Below, piece by piece: positions 14,105 through 25,259 of a DNA stretch of 64,000 nt (positions within the stretch are counted from its first letter, which is position 1; each line of letters starts with the position of its first letter). Location: contig NC_088786.1 in assembly GCF_949628265.1 (NCBI RefSeq), positions 6,138,001 to 6,202,000 on the forward strand. Direction: 5' to 3'. A program made the translations under genes and the position numbers. The notes under the pieces are model-generated. The model ran no database searches, had not been told where the DNA came from, and saw nothing but the letters and a program-made list of their open reading frames with translations. Origin of the DNA: Cloeon dipterum. Taxonomy: Eukaryota; Arthropoda; Insecta; Ephemeroptera; Baetidae.

Positions 14105-17100
14105 TAGGTTGTTAAGGTTGCTATTTATACATATATAAATCAAGTCATTTATTATCATTGATTTCCTCATCTAGCCATTGACCCTCTAAATTTATTAAGT
14201 TTATTAATTTCTTTCAATTTAAAGACACTTCTGAGTGATATTATTTCCTGTACATCAGCTTCGCAATTTTCATCTCATTCTTAATTTAACAAGGATTTTG
14301 AATAAGAAATTATTTGGATCAGTTGGATGAAAAAATATATGCTCAAAAAGTCTGAATCTGAATATTTGCAGGATGAATAATTGATTTTTCACACAGCCAG
14401 TCATTTTAGATTTGAAATTATAAAATAAATACTTCTACAAAAGAGGATTTTTCTTGTTCCAAGACGTGAAATATGTAGAAATAAGTCCAGATAATTAAAT
14501 TGCAGGACTTAAGTTGGGAGACACATTGGATAGTTAATCAAATTTTAGGCTACTTTACAAAACCTGATTATTTGCGAGCCTGAAACTATTTTAGAGCTCA
14601 GATTGCATCTTGAGGCTGTGACTTTGAGCGTAACATACAAAATGTTTTTAATATTTTGGAAATAATTCGTCTTATTAAATTTTGATGAGCATAAATTATC
14701 CTCATAATCACGATGAATTTTTCCAGCTGTCTTTCTGGTTTTCTAAATTTCTCGCTCTTTTCGAAATATTGACGAAAAAATGAGCTTCCATTTGGACAAA
14801 ATTTTATTATTTTCCCCAAAATTTAACAAAACAGAGTTGCAGAATCTGTTAATTAATTAGCTCAAAAGCAATTATTCCACACCATTAAAGATCAAGCCAT
14901 ACTGCTATTAGAAATATTTTTGGTCAAATAAAAAAATATTTTTACCAGATTTTGTGTAAACTCTTATATTTATACCATTTTGTTCTGATTTGACATTCAC
15001 CTTTCTTTAAAATTCATCCAACTGAAAAGTAAAATAGAACCCTATCAGAGTTATTTTTTCAGTGAAAGCAGTGGAGTAAATAATTTTCGTAGGCACGGAT
15101 ATTCATTATTTTCATATTTTTTATTTTTATTTTAAAATTATAGTTTGCCTACAGACATATTATAAAATCAAATAGACTCCGCGTTGTTCAATGTCTTTTA
15201 GGGGAATTAGCAAACCCCTTTCTTTACAATAGTTTTTATCTAAAAATTAAGAAAACCACGCAATATTTCACCTGCAATAAATACTTTAGAAATTATCAAA
15301 ACAAAACGTTCTAGAATATTTAAAACTGGTTTTTTATGTACTGACTGTATCTATATCGTCTACAAAAACCAGTCAATTTTTTAAAGGGGAAGGGGGCAAA
15401 ACGGATAACTATTATGCAATTATTTAAAAAAAAAAACTTCTTAGAAGTGAAAAAAATGTGTGGCCTTTTTAGAATATTATTTTTTACATTTAGCAAAAAT
15501 ATATGCATTATTTCTTCAAGAAATCGACAAATGATGCATGAGACAGAGCAATTAAATTCTTCGAGTGTATTTTTTAGTTGAAGTTGCGCAACTGTAAACC
15601 ACCGTGAGAATGAAACAAGTAAAAAAACGTGAATCAGGGGATTTTCTTCAGAGCAGCTAACGGAGAGGGTGAAAATACTGCTCTAAGCTGGTCGCTATCA
15701 GAAATTTCATCTCTCGCATCGTTTTTAAATCAATAAAACATACCGTTCTTCGCCCTTTTACTTCAACCCATTTCTCATCTGCAGGAGACACTCATCTTTT
15801 GTTCCTTTCCTCTCCGATATCCTCCAAATGTCGAAAGGGATGAAGAAGACTGCGCAAAGGGGTGTATTTCCGCACCCCTTTCACGTGGCACCCTTCTCGA
15901 TAAAAACACCTTTTGGCACGGTGCGACAAAAAAGTAACGCGTCAATGTTGATTCACCCCTGCGTGCCCTGCTCCAGAAAGCGGTTTCGACAGAAAAAGAG
16001 GCAATTTAGCACAAAAATCTTCTCGACAAATCGGGGAAATTGAACGAGCGGCACGCGTTAAGTGATCGCGGAATGACGGGGTTTCTCCCCAAAGTGGTGC
16101 GCGCACGAGCCGCATATGTGCAGACGCAGACACGCGCCAGACACGATTGATAAAAGGCTTTTTTACAAGAAAAGGAAAAGGGTACGTCGCTAACACGTGT
16201 TTACGGAAAACTCTTTTATTGGTTTCACCCCAATTAAGCTATTCTGTGGAAAGGTCACAATAAAGGGGCGTTTAACAAATTCTTCAAAAATATATTGATC
16301 ATGAAAATAAATTTATTTCAGGGATAGAATTTTAAAAATTAATGCTTCAGAATAAATTCTTGGTCTGCTAGGCCTCTTTTTTACATCCCTTGGATTTAGA
16401 AGCCAAATTAGTATGATTTGATTCTTGGACTTACAGAGACAATCAATTTTTTGTAATGTTTATTTGTTCGTTTCCTTAAAAGAGGATGGAAATTGCAAAG
16501 CCCCGAAAATCCTTTTAGCGGATGCATATATAAACTATAAAGATTCAGTTAAAGCCAATATCGACCAGTAATTTTTTTTAGATAATTGGTAAAATTTGAA
16601 TGTTACTATTTTTAACTAGCAAGGTATAATATCCTTTGGTTATTTGTAGCATTGTAGAACAAATTTCTGAAATTAATTATTTAATCAACTGCTTTTTGTA
16701 GCCAGCAATTATAATAATTTTAAAGTCTTGCCCTGAATAAATCCAATTTCAGCATATATTCCATTTTACCTGTTCGCTCACAAGGAATTGATGATGGACC
16801 AAAAATTGACAGCACAAATGGAAATATAAATTTTGAAAATTTATTATTATATAATGTGCTGGATTTTGAATTATTCCATTTGCTAATACGGCCGCCAAGC
16901 TAAATTTTTTTTTAAAGTTTTTTACCATAAAAATAGGGAAGAAAAATAAAAAAATTGAAAATTTGATTCACAATCAGCAGCTCTTAATTACACTCAGCAC
17001 GGCCATACATAAGATACTTTTTACAAAAATAAAAGTGTAACAGCAGTCCGTATTTACGTTTCTGAACTTTATACCAAATTATTTTTTAATTTTTATTGCA

Positions 17101-17780
17101 TTTAATACAGGGAAAACAACTTTTGAGCTTGAAAATTCCATACAATGCGCTATAAAGTCTGCACTTTTTCATGAATATTACCCTAGTCGGTACAGGCTGT
17201 TTTGGCAGCTTAACACAAGTGGAGACCAAGAGGAACTAAATTGCACTAATCGTGCATGAGGCCCGTAGTGAGTGGAAAGCCCATAAAACTACTGTCTTAA
17301 ATTCACAATCTTAATGTTTAATTCATTAAAACTATTTTGTGTTTTATATCAAACAGTTGATCTATACTTTGGGCGGAATTGACTAATATGGATTGACAAA
17401 AATGATTCGAATATGAGGAAAAATAGGCATTTTTAACTCTCATGATGTAATTTAATTTTTTCCTCATGACAGACTCTTAAAATCAATGCTGCACAGACCA
17501 TAACAATTTTTTGTATTTTTAGCTATAATTTGTCATGAATTATTTTTAATTTTTATTTTACAAAATGGTTTGTTCTATTAAATGCTAAAAAATTTAATTT
17601 TAATACTATTATAAATTCTGGTCACAATCTTCAAGCATGTAATCTCACGATAAAATCAAAATAGCATCTCCTATACTCTTTTTACTTTTATGTTGGTTAG
17701 TATTCAATGTGCATTTTATCTAAAAAAAAGCTCATTATTCAAAAAGCAAATTTGATACACGCGACGCACGCAACAGGGGA
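14105..17780. other. Long gene-free interval upstream of Hey
   Basis: Mostly AT-rich DNA with no exon or RNA gene that I can support. A GC-richer island at about 15,780-16,160 contains a CACGTG E-box (15,883 region) and several short GC blocks. It is a candidate distal element of Hey, but nothing in it identifies the factor involved. Confidence 0.4.
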
Positions 17781-17885
17781 TTAGCAATAATAAAAAGCGA
17801 GAAGTGCACTGGCGATAAGAGAGAGAAGTGTGCAGTGCAGTCGCTGCGCGGAGCAAACAATTAGAAAAAGACAATCGGCGCACGG

Positions 17886-17894
17886 CGTGGGAAA
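17886..17894 (+). promoter_or_regulatory. Su(H)/CSL-type site upstream of the Hey start
   Basis: CGTGGGAAA fits the Su(H)/CSL consensus YGTGRGAAM exactly. It lies 223 bases upstream of the Hey ATG, at the edge of the GC-rich 5' region. Hey genes are direct Notch targets in insects and vertebrates, so the placement is apt, although a single nine-base match can occur by chance. Confidence 0.5.
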
Positions 17895-18116
17895 GCAAAG
17901 CAAAAGTTGTCGGCGGCCGGCCGTCCAGGGGGGAGGCAGGGTTGCGTCTGTCCGGGCGCTGGCTGGCTGCGTGCAGGGCGGGGGTCGAGGGGTGGTGGTG
18001 GGCCCACCCTGCGTGTCGTGCACGCGGCAGAGCGGCGGCCGAGCGGCGTTCAGAGCACGTGCAGCGCCCGTCGCAGCAACACGTCCGCCGCAGCGCAGCC
18101 GAAAACCGAGAGAATC

Positions 18117-21100
18117 ATGAGGCGAATGGTCATCAGCTACGAGCAGGCGCCGCTCTACCACTACGCACAGCAGCCGCCGCCGCCCCCGCCGCCCCCGGCA
18201 GCCTACCTCCAGCCGTGGCAGCCGCAGCCGCCTCCGCCGCAGACGCACTCACAATCAGCACGCAGCGTCGACGACAGTGATGGCGATGACCTCTTTTCCG
18301 AGAACGACTCCAAGGAACAGTGAGTTTACTTCCCCGATTTTTTATATTTTTCATCAAAAGTCTTGTAATTTTAATATTTTTTTTTTGCAATCGAAGGGTT
18401 TCTTAAAATAATCAGAGTTTTTAAATTACATATATTTATTTTATAACAATCCAGATTTTTTATAAAAAATTTGCAGAATTGTTGAATATTAAATGTTAAC
18501 ATCGCTTTAAATTAGATTTCAAAAAATATTTTAACTTTCAAAATTCTGAGTTTTTTTATCGATTTATACGTCCTTTATTCTAGATTGAATTGTATTTTTT
18601 TCTAACTTTGCTAGAATCGAATAATAATTACGAGATTTTCAAATTTTAACCAGGACTAAAATTAAATGGAGGGTGGGAAAATTGTGATTTAAATGTATCT
18701 AAAATTTGATAAGAATGAAAATATTAAATCTTTTTTTTAGGAAAATTAATAATAAAAAGCAAAAATCTATAGTTTTTTTGGCGATTTATTCTGATAATCC
18801 GTTGTTATAATTATAAATTCAACTTTTTTCACATTTGCTGTTTGAATAAGGATTGAAAAATGCCATACTTCAAAAATTCAAAGCCAAAAACATTTTGTTC
18901 CATAAGAGTTGCAAACAATGCCCTCCAAAAACCCATAAAATAATAGTCATTTTGGCATAAGTTTTTTTCCTTTTAATTTGTATCTTCATTATTAAAAAAA
19001 GTTTCACTCTCATTTAAAGCTGAAATTTCACCTCTTATTTCCATTTTTAAATTTTTATAATAGTTCAAAGAAAAATAAAAAATATACTTGGTTGTAAAAA
19101 TACTGTGTTAAATAATCTTAATGCTGTCGAATTTTACGACTTCAATTGCACAAAGAAAATTAATTTAAAATTCAAATTTCTATTGAAACCAAAAATATCA
19201 TTTTCCTTAAATTTCAGTATCTATTTTACAAAGTTTATAATCATAAAACAAAATTTTGGTACTTGAATTGAAACATCAAGCGTTTAAAATGAAATCGTGT
19301 TATTACTCGCTACCTGCTGGTTTGCACCTTTCCAGCATGCGGTCGTGATTTGGCTTCACGGGACAAATGTCAAGCGTTTCAATGCAGTCCTCGGTGCGGA
19401 GGCAAGTGGCCCTTGAGTGGGCTGGGTTCCTGTGCGGCCTGGTGCGCCCATGTTATCCGTTCGCTGTGTTATTGGGACCCGGGTTGCAGCATTCGTGCTA
19501 GTGCATTCCCGGTCCTCGGACAAGGATAAAAAGAGCAAAAAATAATAATGTTGCATTTTAAATACATTAGTAAAAATCTAAAAATATCCAAATTTGTTTT
19601 AATTGCCATAAATAATACTTTGTGCTAACACTACTGCTCTTTAAATGTAAAACTGAAACATCTGAAAAACTAATTAAAAAGGGCAAATTTAATAGAGATT
19701 CATTTGTTCTATTTCATTTTCACATTGAGAACACGAAAAAGCTACTTATCCAAATTGGCATCCGATTTCGCGGTGCACGCGTGATAACTGACCTGCACTA
19801 ATCCTCCCTTTCCCACTACCCACCCTCACTCACTCACTCGCTCGCTCACAATCAGTCCCGTAACATCATAAAAGCCTCTCCCTCCCCCGCATCCAAGTCT
19901 CCCACGGTGCATTTACTGTTTGTTTATTTGCTCCTCTTTCTCACGGTCTGTGACTTTTGTTGCGCAGGTGTGTGTCACCGACCGAGGGCAGCAGCGGCTC
20001 CAGCTCGTGCGAGACGATGACCAGGAAGCGGCGCCGCGGCGTCATTGAGAAGCGGCGCCGCGACCGCATCAACAACTGTTTGTCCGAGTTGAGGCGCCTC
20101 GTCCCCTCTGCGTTCGAGAAACAGGGCTCCGCCAAGCTCGAAAAGGCCGAAATCCTTCAACTCACCGTCGAACACCTTAAAAATAAAGGTAAGATTTAAT
20201 AAATAGTTTGATTAGTCGTTATTAATTTGATTTTTTCTTTTAATTTTCAAGCAAGAATTTATTCAGTCACTGAATGTTGCTTCTAATTTTTCAAAGTTCT
20301 CCAAAATAAAAAAAAAATTAATTTTATACCTTTAATTTTTTGATCGAGACAGACTTTTTGAATTAATTCAATAATGAACTTCCATATATGAGCAAATTTG
20401 ATATTATTATTTGTTGACTGATTTTGGCTTTGATAAAAGTAAAAACCTCTACTTGTTCTAAACGGCGAAGCAATTTTTTTTTTGTAGATTTACAAATTAG
20501 ATTTATTTAATAACCGGTTTAGAAGCTCGGTAATAGTTATTTTTACGATTTTCTAAAGGATATAGTCCAAGATATCAAATTTATATGACATTATAAAAAA
20601 TTCAGTCTCAAATTCCCGACCAGCAAGACTCATTAAATTTCTTTCCTGGTCGAGCAAAAAAAAAAAAATATCTGGCCAAGTTCTGCGCGAGATTTCTTTT
20701 AAGAGCCCCTCTCGTGAAAGAACCGCTATGCAGAAAAAGGGTTGTTGGAGCTGCAGCTGTACGGCGGCAATTCTCCCACGGTGACCCTGCCTCGCTCTCT
20801 TCCACCCCTCTGACGCGGCTTTTCATTCATTCTCACAATATGATGATCCGCCCGATTAAAAGGCAATCACGCGCGAGCACACCTTTCCTGCTTACACCGC
20901 GTTTACAAATATTTTCATTCAAGAAATTGGAAATTTGCTGTGTAAAGAACCTGCTTTGTGGATTTTATAACAGGAAAAAAGGGGATGAAAACGTATCGTT
21001 TCATTCATTTTATATAGTGCAACCTGCAGCCCTTTTTATGCCAAGTGGATTTTTCTTTCTTAAACCTGTTAATTTTTTTAGCAGTAAAAAATGAAAAAAA

Positions 21101-22280
21101 CATCACGAAGAGTTTTCTATGCCATGACTTGTTAAATTATCTTGATCCGTTATTGCTTGAATATTCTTGGTTTTGCATAAAACTACACTAAAAAGGTTTT
21201 AAAATTAAATTTCTTGGATTCAAAGGATGAGCTAATTTGATTAAATGAGATGTAAAAAATTGTTATTTAAAAAAAATTATAAGAAAAATCGTATTAAAAA
21301 TTAATTGGTGTGGACAATAGTGTTAAAAGCTGACTTTATTTGCTAAAGAATCAAACGCCATTGATACAAATAAAATTCATTTGAACAATATTGTCATGTT
21401 ATCAAAAACTCTCATTTTTTCTAGATATACCAACTGTTTGTGAGTCTTTTTGTGAGTTTAATATCAAATGATTTATCATTTTTACTGACTTCTGTCTAGT
21501 TTGGCACAAAATATGACCACTTTTATTGTTCTGATTATAGAAAGAGAACGGAAAGACGGGTAAAATGTGTTTATTGAGTTTTTTGAATGCTTAAAAAAAT
21601 AATAAAGGTAGTGAAAATTTGATTTTTTTCGAAATGTCTGAATTTTTCCCGAGAGAAACGACTGGCTGTTATTTAAGAAAATTTAAGGTTTTAAAGCAGA
21701 ACAGTCAATTTTTTCCCATATTTAAGGTGTAAAATATTCAATTTAATAAACTTTTTTTTTTAATTCTTTAATTTCAAGATTTTTACATAATCCGTCGTAA
21801 AAAAACTTATTTATAATTTATTTTTAATTTTGTGTTTCAGGTGGCAGTGGAAATGTAGGCAGTGGCGTGGAGGAACGCGTCGCCATGGACTACGTGGGTC
21901 TCGGTTTCCGCGAGTGCGCGGCCGAGGTGGCCCGCTACCTGGTGAGCGTCGAGGGCATGCCCTTGGAGGACCCGATGCGGATGCGACTCATCTCGCACCT
22001 GCACAGCTTCGCCAAGAACCGCGAGATGCAAGTGAAGCAGGCAGCGACCGCGTGGCCCGGCGCCCCCTCCGCCTTCGCGCCCCCGGAGCCCCTGTACGCG
22101 CCGCCGGCGGGGCCGCCGCCCGAGTACTTCTACCAGCCGCCTCCGACCGGCCCCCAGCCGCTCCCGGTCGGCTCCACCGCCCCCGGAGGACCGTACCACC
22201 ACGCCCACAGCAGCCAGGGTCCTCCGCCGCCCTCGGCCAAACCCTACCGGCCCTGGGGCGCGGAACTCGGTGCTTACTAG
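18117..22280 (+). CDS. Hey: Hairy/E(spl)-related with YRPW motif (Hey) bHLH-Orange repressor
   Basis: Hey proteins are Notch-induced nuclear bHLH repressors. Three coding exons join in frame: 18117-18319, 19968-20188 and 21841-22280, giving 287 residues. The N-terminal region is rich in Pro and Gln, with a PPPPPPPP run. The bHLH (about 88-142) starts [17 protein letters not shown]. Glycine 92 replaces the proline found in Hairy and E(spl), which is diagnostic for Hey, and it is followed by [20 protein letters not shown]. The Orange domain (about 157-200) contains [20 protein letters not shown] proline-rich tail ends with YRPW at 277-280, then GAELGAY at the C terminus in place of the usual GTEIGAF. 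The start at 18117 follows a long GC-rich 5' region; a second ATG lies three codons later. Introns are large (1.65 kb each). The gene is convergent with the Bearded-like gene. Confidence 0.96.
19310..19530. other. GC-rich island in Hey intron 1
   Basis: A sharply GC-richer block of about 220 bases stands out from the AT-rich intron. No protein, tRNA or known repeat is recognisable in it. It could be an intronic enhancer or a fragment of a mobile element. Confidence 0.3.
19810..19944 (-). promoter_or_regulatory. Cluster of three Su(H)-type cores in Hey intron 1
   Basis: Three cores matching RTGRGAR lie on the minus strand at 19810-19816 (GTGGGAA), 19899-19905 (GTGGGAG) and 19938-19944 (GTGAGAA, extending to the full consensus CGTGAGAAA at 19937-19945). 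They sit in the pyrimidine-rich stretch before exon 2, which raises the chance of random matches. Confidence 0.35.
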
Positions 22281-22670
22281 ACTTTACGGAATCATTTTTA
22301 GATTTTTTAAATTAATGAAAGGCACGTACGGATTTGTTTAAGACAAAAATTGAGAGTATCGTAACAACTGTAGATTATAATGATAAGGATTTGATTTTTT
22401 TAATAACTCCTTTGCGCAAAAGTCAGACGATAGACAAATTGATTTATTTAAAAATTCCGCTAAGAAAAAATCACCTGTTTTTTATACACGCTATTTTCCT
22501 TATCATAAATCTACAGCTAGTTGTTACCACAGTATATTCAGGGAGGGGTTTTTCGATTATGAAAAAAAATCAGGATAAATCCGGAGTTTGATTTCCTGTC
22601 TTGAATGAAACCACAACATTTAAAAAGAATTAGTTTGCCGTGCCTCACTATTTAATTGACGAGCCAGGTT

Positions 22671-22676
22671 AATAAA
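22671..22676 (+). terminator. Hey polyadenylation signal AATAAA
   Basis: AATAAA 391 bases after the Hey stop codon, the first good hexamer found downstream. It would give a 3' UTR of about 0.4 kb. Confidence 0.5.
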
Positions 22677-24160
22677 AGTTGCCTTTATTGAGTGCTTTTG
22701 ATCACAAAGTGCCTCAACCTGTACAAAAATACCGCCAAAACCGTTTCAATTTCAACCAACAGAGCCAGTCAAATTGAAAAATGACGTTTTTGGCATGCAC
22801 AAAACCTTTTGTTCAGTACTTTATAAAATTGCTTTGACGGGCGTTCCTTGTGTTTCTAGTCATGTTCTTTTTTGAGAATGCGCGTTCATAGTCTGATAAT
22901 ATGCTTATTGCGTTCTCGACAAAAAGTAACACGAAAATATTGTGCGTGATTTAAGCACGTAAGTGATTTTATTGATCGATTGTGCGTGTATCGCATCTGC
23001 ACTTTCAAATTTGTAAATAACAATTTATGGTTAAAAATATTTTTATAACAATGTATTAATTGGTATAAGTCTGTTCCTAAATAAAAAATGAAACTAAACA
23101 ACAGAACACCGTTGGTTTTAATTTTTAAAACAATGCCACACATATTTAGACAGCGCTAAAATAAAGAAATTTGCCATAAAACGTTTTTCGATAAAGCAAA
23201 TGTACAATTTTTTAAATAAACCATTTTTAATGCTCGCTCTAGGAGAAGAACACAAACTTTGCAGCCATTTTCTTTTTAGGGGTAGAAAAAAGTATGAATT
23301 TTTCGTTTTCCATCTGCTTCATCTACAGTTTGTGAACAATAATAATCTCCGAGGATTTGCGGGCTTCTCATCTCCCGCTGAGCCGAAAGCAGATAATGCA
23401 GAAAAACATGTTCCAAATCCCATTGTTGCAAAAACCGGAACAAAATTAACGGACTTTTGCGCATACCGCGCAGAGAAAACTGGTTTTGCAGCAAAAACTT
23501 CGACACTTTTCAGCAGGATTTAACAAAATGGGAGGAGAGAGGGCTATAGTGAGGAAAGAATAGTTGCCAATTAAACTCAAATCGTGCCATTTGGTCGGTA
23601 TGCAATAAGATCAAACGCGAAATCAATCAAATGCTGCGTGACAATCGGTCCACAGACCACATACAGAGAGAGATTTGTAAAATATCATTCTCCTTCCGAT
23701 GGAGTGTGTAATGACGCGGCACTATCGCAAATTTAATCAAAATCAGACGTTGTCAACTTGTCAGCCGATCAATCAATCTCTAAAATGGAAAGAAATAAGT
23801 TTCTCACTTCTGATTCAATAAATCCCTGGCGATTTCAACGCAAGGGTGTATAGCTTTTTAAATTTTCACCAAGCTCCAATGGGCACAAAACTAATCAATT
23901 TCACAAAATATTAAAGTTTTGTATTAAAAGATTCTTAATAATTCAACGGATTTAATAAAATGTACGCATAGAATGAAATTTCACTCGCGTGACACATGTC
24001 TCCCTGAAAAGAGTACTTTAGAAATATGAAAAATGTTAGAACCAAATTTAACCTAGAATCTCAAAATTTTATGCTTGGTTAAAAACTTATTTATTTCCTT
24101 AAAACAATATAAAAAGAAAATTAAACATAAAAAATTCCACAGAAATTAATCCGGCATTCA
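22677..24160. other. Intergenic, Hey to Bearded-like gene
   Basis: AT-rich DNA with short scattered open frames and no supported gene. A Su(H) core TTCTCAC lies at 23811-23817. Confidence 0.4.
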
Positions 24161-24273
24161 CATCATCGCATTGTGTCTCTTTGTAACAGGTCAATTAGCC
24201 CCGATCGGGGGTGGGATCCGCTTTGGCGCGGGGGTGCAAACCCTTGGCGATTATAGCGATTTGATCTCGGCGG

Positions 24274-24304
24274 GTGAGAGTTTAGCTCGGAACGCTTTCC
24301 CACG
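24274..24304. promoter_or_regulatory. Head-to-head paired Su(H) site (SPS-like)
   Basis: GTGAGAG at 24274-24280 faces TTCCCAC at 24297-24303, separated by 16 bases. The second half extends to the exact consensus CGTGGGAAA on the minus strand (24296-24304). Paired Su(H) sites in this orientation with a 15-17 base gap are the known Notch dimer architecture of E(spl) genes. The first half ends in G instead of A. The pair lies in a GC-rich island (about 24,160-24,420) between Hey and the Bearded-like gene, about 230 bases beyond the latter's poly(A) signal. Confidence 0.55.
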
Positions 24305-24531
24305 GCGTTCGTGATCGTGCAACCCTTGCCGTTTAATATGCGAGAGCTCGCAACCAGCCACCCCTCCGTGTCGTGTTTGCTTCGCGGCAACACACTTCAC
24401 CCCTGAAAGCACCTTTTGTAATGCGGCCGTGGGACTTTTTCATCTCCGGCTTTTTATGCTCGCGAGCTTTTGTATGAGGGTAATTAAATCAAAAGACCAG
24501 TCAGTTTAAGTGTTAGAATAATTAGCAATTT

Positions 24532-24537
24532 TTTATT
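24532..24537 (-). terminator. Polyadenylation signal of the Bearded-like gene
   Basis: AATAAA on the minus strand, about 120 bases after the stop codon at 24657. It gives a short 3' UTR. Confidence 0.55.
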
Positions 24538-24617
24538 TGTATATATAAATATTATATAGGTTAGCACAAGACTTAAATTTAAATGATTAGAAAAGATTGA
24601 AATGTCCGAGAAATCGA

Positions 24618-24623
24618 ATCACA
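24618..24623 (-). promoter_or_regulatory. K box (TGTGAT) in the 3' UTR of the Bearded-like gene
   Basis: CTGTGATT on the minus strand, 34 bases after the stop, contains the K-box core TGTGAT. In Drosophila E(spl) and Bearded-family transcripts this box is a target of the miR-2/miR-13 class. I see no Brd box or GY box in this UTR. Confidence 0.45.
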
Positions 24624-24656
24624 GCCTTTTTTTGGATAATTATAATTTTTTTACAA

Positions 24657-25000
24657 TTAAATGAATGTTGCCATTTTCATCTCGATTCTCTCATTGAGCA
24701 CATTGTCATCGTGCTCGAGCCAGGAGACGAGGGTGGCACAGCTGGCGGCCGCGGAGGAGGTCACGGGGCCTCGGTGGCCGCCTCGCAGCATCAATTCGGT
24801 CCAAATGGCCTCCTCGATCGGATCAGCACTCTTCACGCGAAGACGGCGTTTCAAAATCTGCAGAAAAATCAATTTACAATTAAATAACAAATCTCATTAA
24901 TATTAATTTAAATTAAAATTAAACAAAAGAAAATGATTTTTCTCACCATGATCCACTTTCTGATTGTAGACACGCAGACAGTGTTGAAATTCGAGTCCAT
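24657..25000 (-). CDS. Small Bearded-family-like protein (putative Neuralized inhibitor), 84 aa
   Basis: Two exons, 25000-24947 and 24857-24657, are joined by an 89-base intron (donor GTGAGA, acceptor CTGCAG). They encode 84 residues starting MDSNFNTVCV. The unspliced frame stops within the intron. Residues 11-27 (STIRKWIMILKRRLRVK) form a basic amphipathic helix, and residues 69-76 are DNVLNERI. Bearded-family proteins combine such a helix with an NxxNE(K/R)L motif that binds the E3 ligase Neuralized and so blocks Delta endocytosis. The match is to these two motifs only; the rest is not recognisable. Support for a real gene comes from an exact Initiator/DPE promoter, a poly(A) signal and a K box. 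Drosophila Bearded genes lack introns, so the intron is unusual. It could instead be an unrelated short protein. Confidence 0.62.
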
Positions 25001-25023
25001 ATTGCGTTGGAGAGTGTTTGAAC

Positions 25024-25058
25024 ACGTCTGTTTCGTCTGGCGGCTTGGAGAGAACTGA
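25024..25058 (-). promoter_or_regulatory. Initiator plus DPE core promoter
   Basis: TCAGTT on the minus strand (25058-25053) fits the arthropod Initiator TCAKTY, with A+1 at 25056. AGACGT at 25029-25024 occupies +28 to +33, the exact position required of a downstream promoter element (RGWYV). There is no TATA box. It predicts a 56-base 5' UTR for the Bearded-like gene. Confidence 0.7.
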
Positions 25059-25156
25059 ATGCACGACCGCCGAAGTGGAGGATCACCCCTGGACGGCGCA
25101 ATAAGGGAGGGGCGCGCGTTTTATCACGTGGGGAGGTTTGATATCACTGCCAGAGG

Positions 25157-25163
25157 CTCCCAC
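25157..25163 (-). promoter_or_regulatory. Su(H)-type core upstream of the Bearded-like promoter
   Basis: GTGGGAG on the minus strand fits RTGRGAR and lies about 100 bases upstream of the predicted start site. Confidence 0.35.
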
Positions 25164-25259
25164 GCTCGCTTTCCCGATGATATATATTTTATGACACACT
25201 TGAATCAATTTGTGCTCGTTTCGCACGCCACCGGAGAGGAATGAAATTATAATTAATGC

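Noticed and set aside
15828-16196. Overlapping short frames on both strands
   Set aside because: No domain, splice signals or codon pattern; better seen as a GC-rich non-coding island.
17781-18280. Several Arg/Ala/Gly-rich frames on both strands
   Set aside because: They are shadows in the GC-rich 5' region and first exon of Hey.
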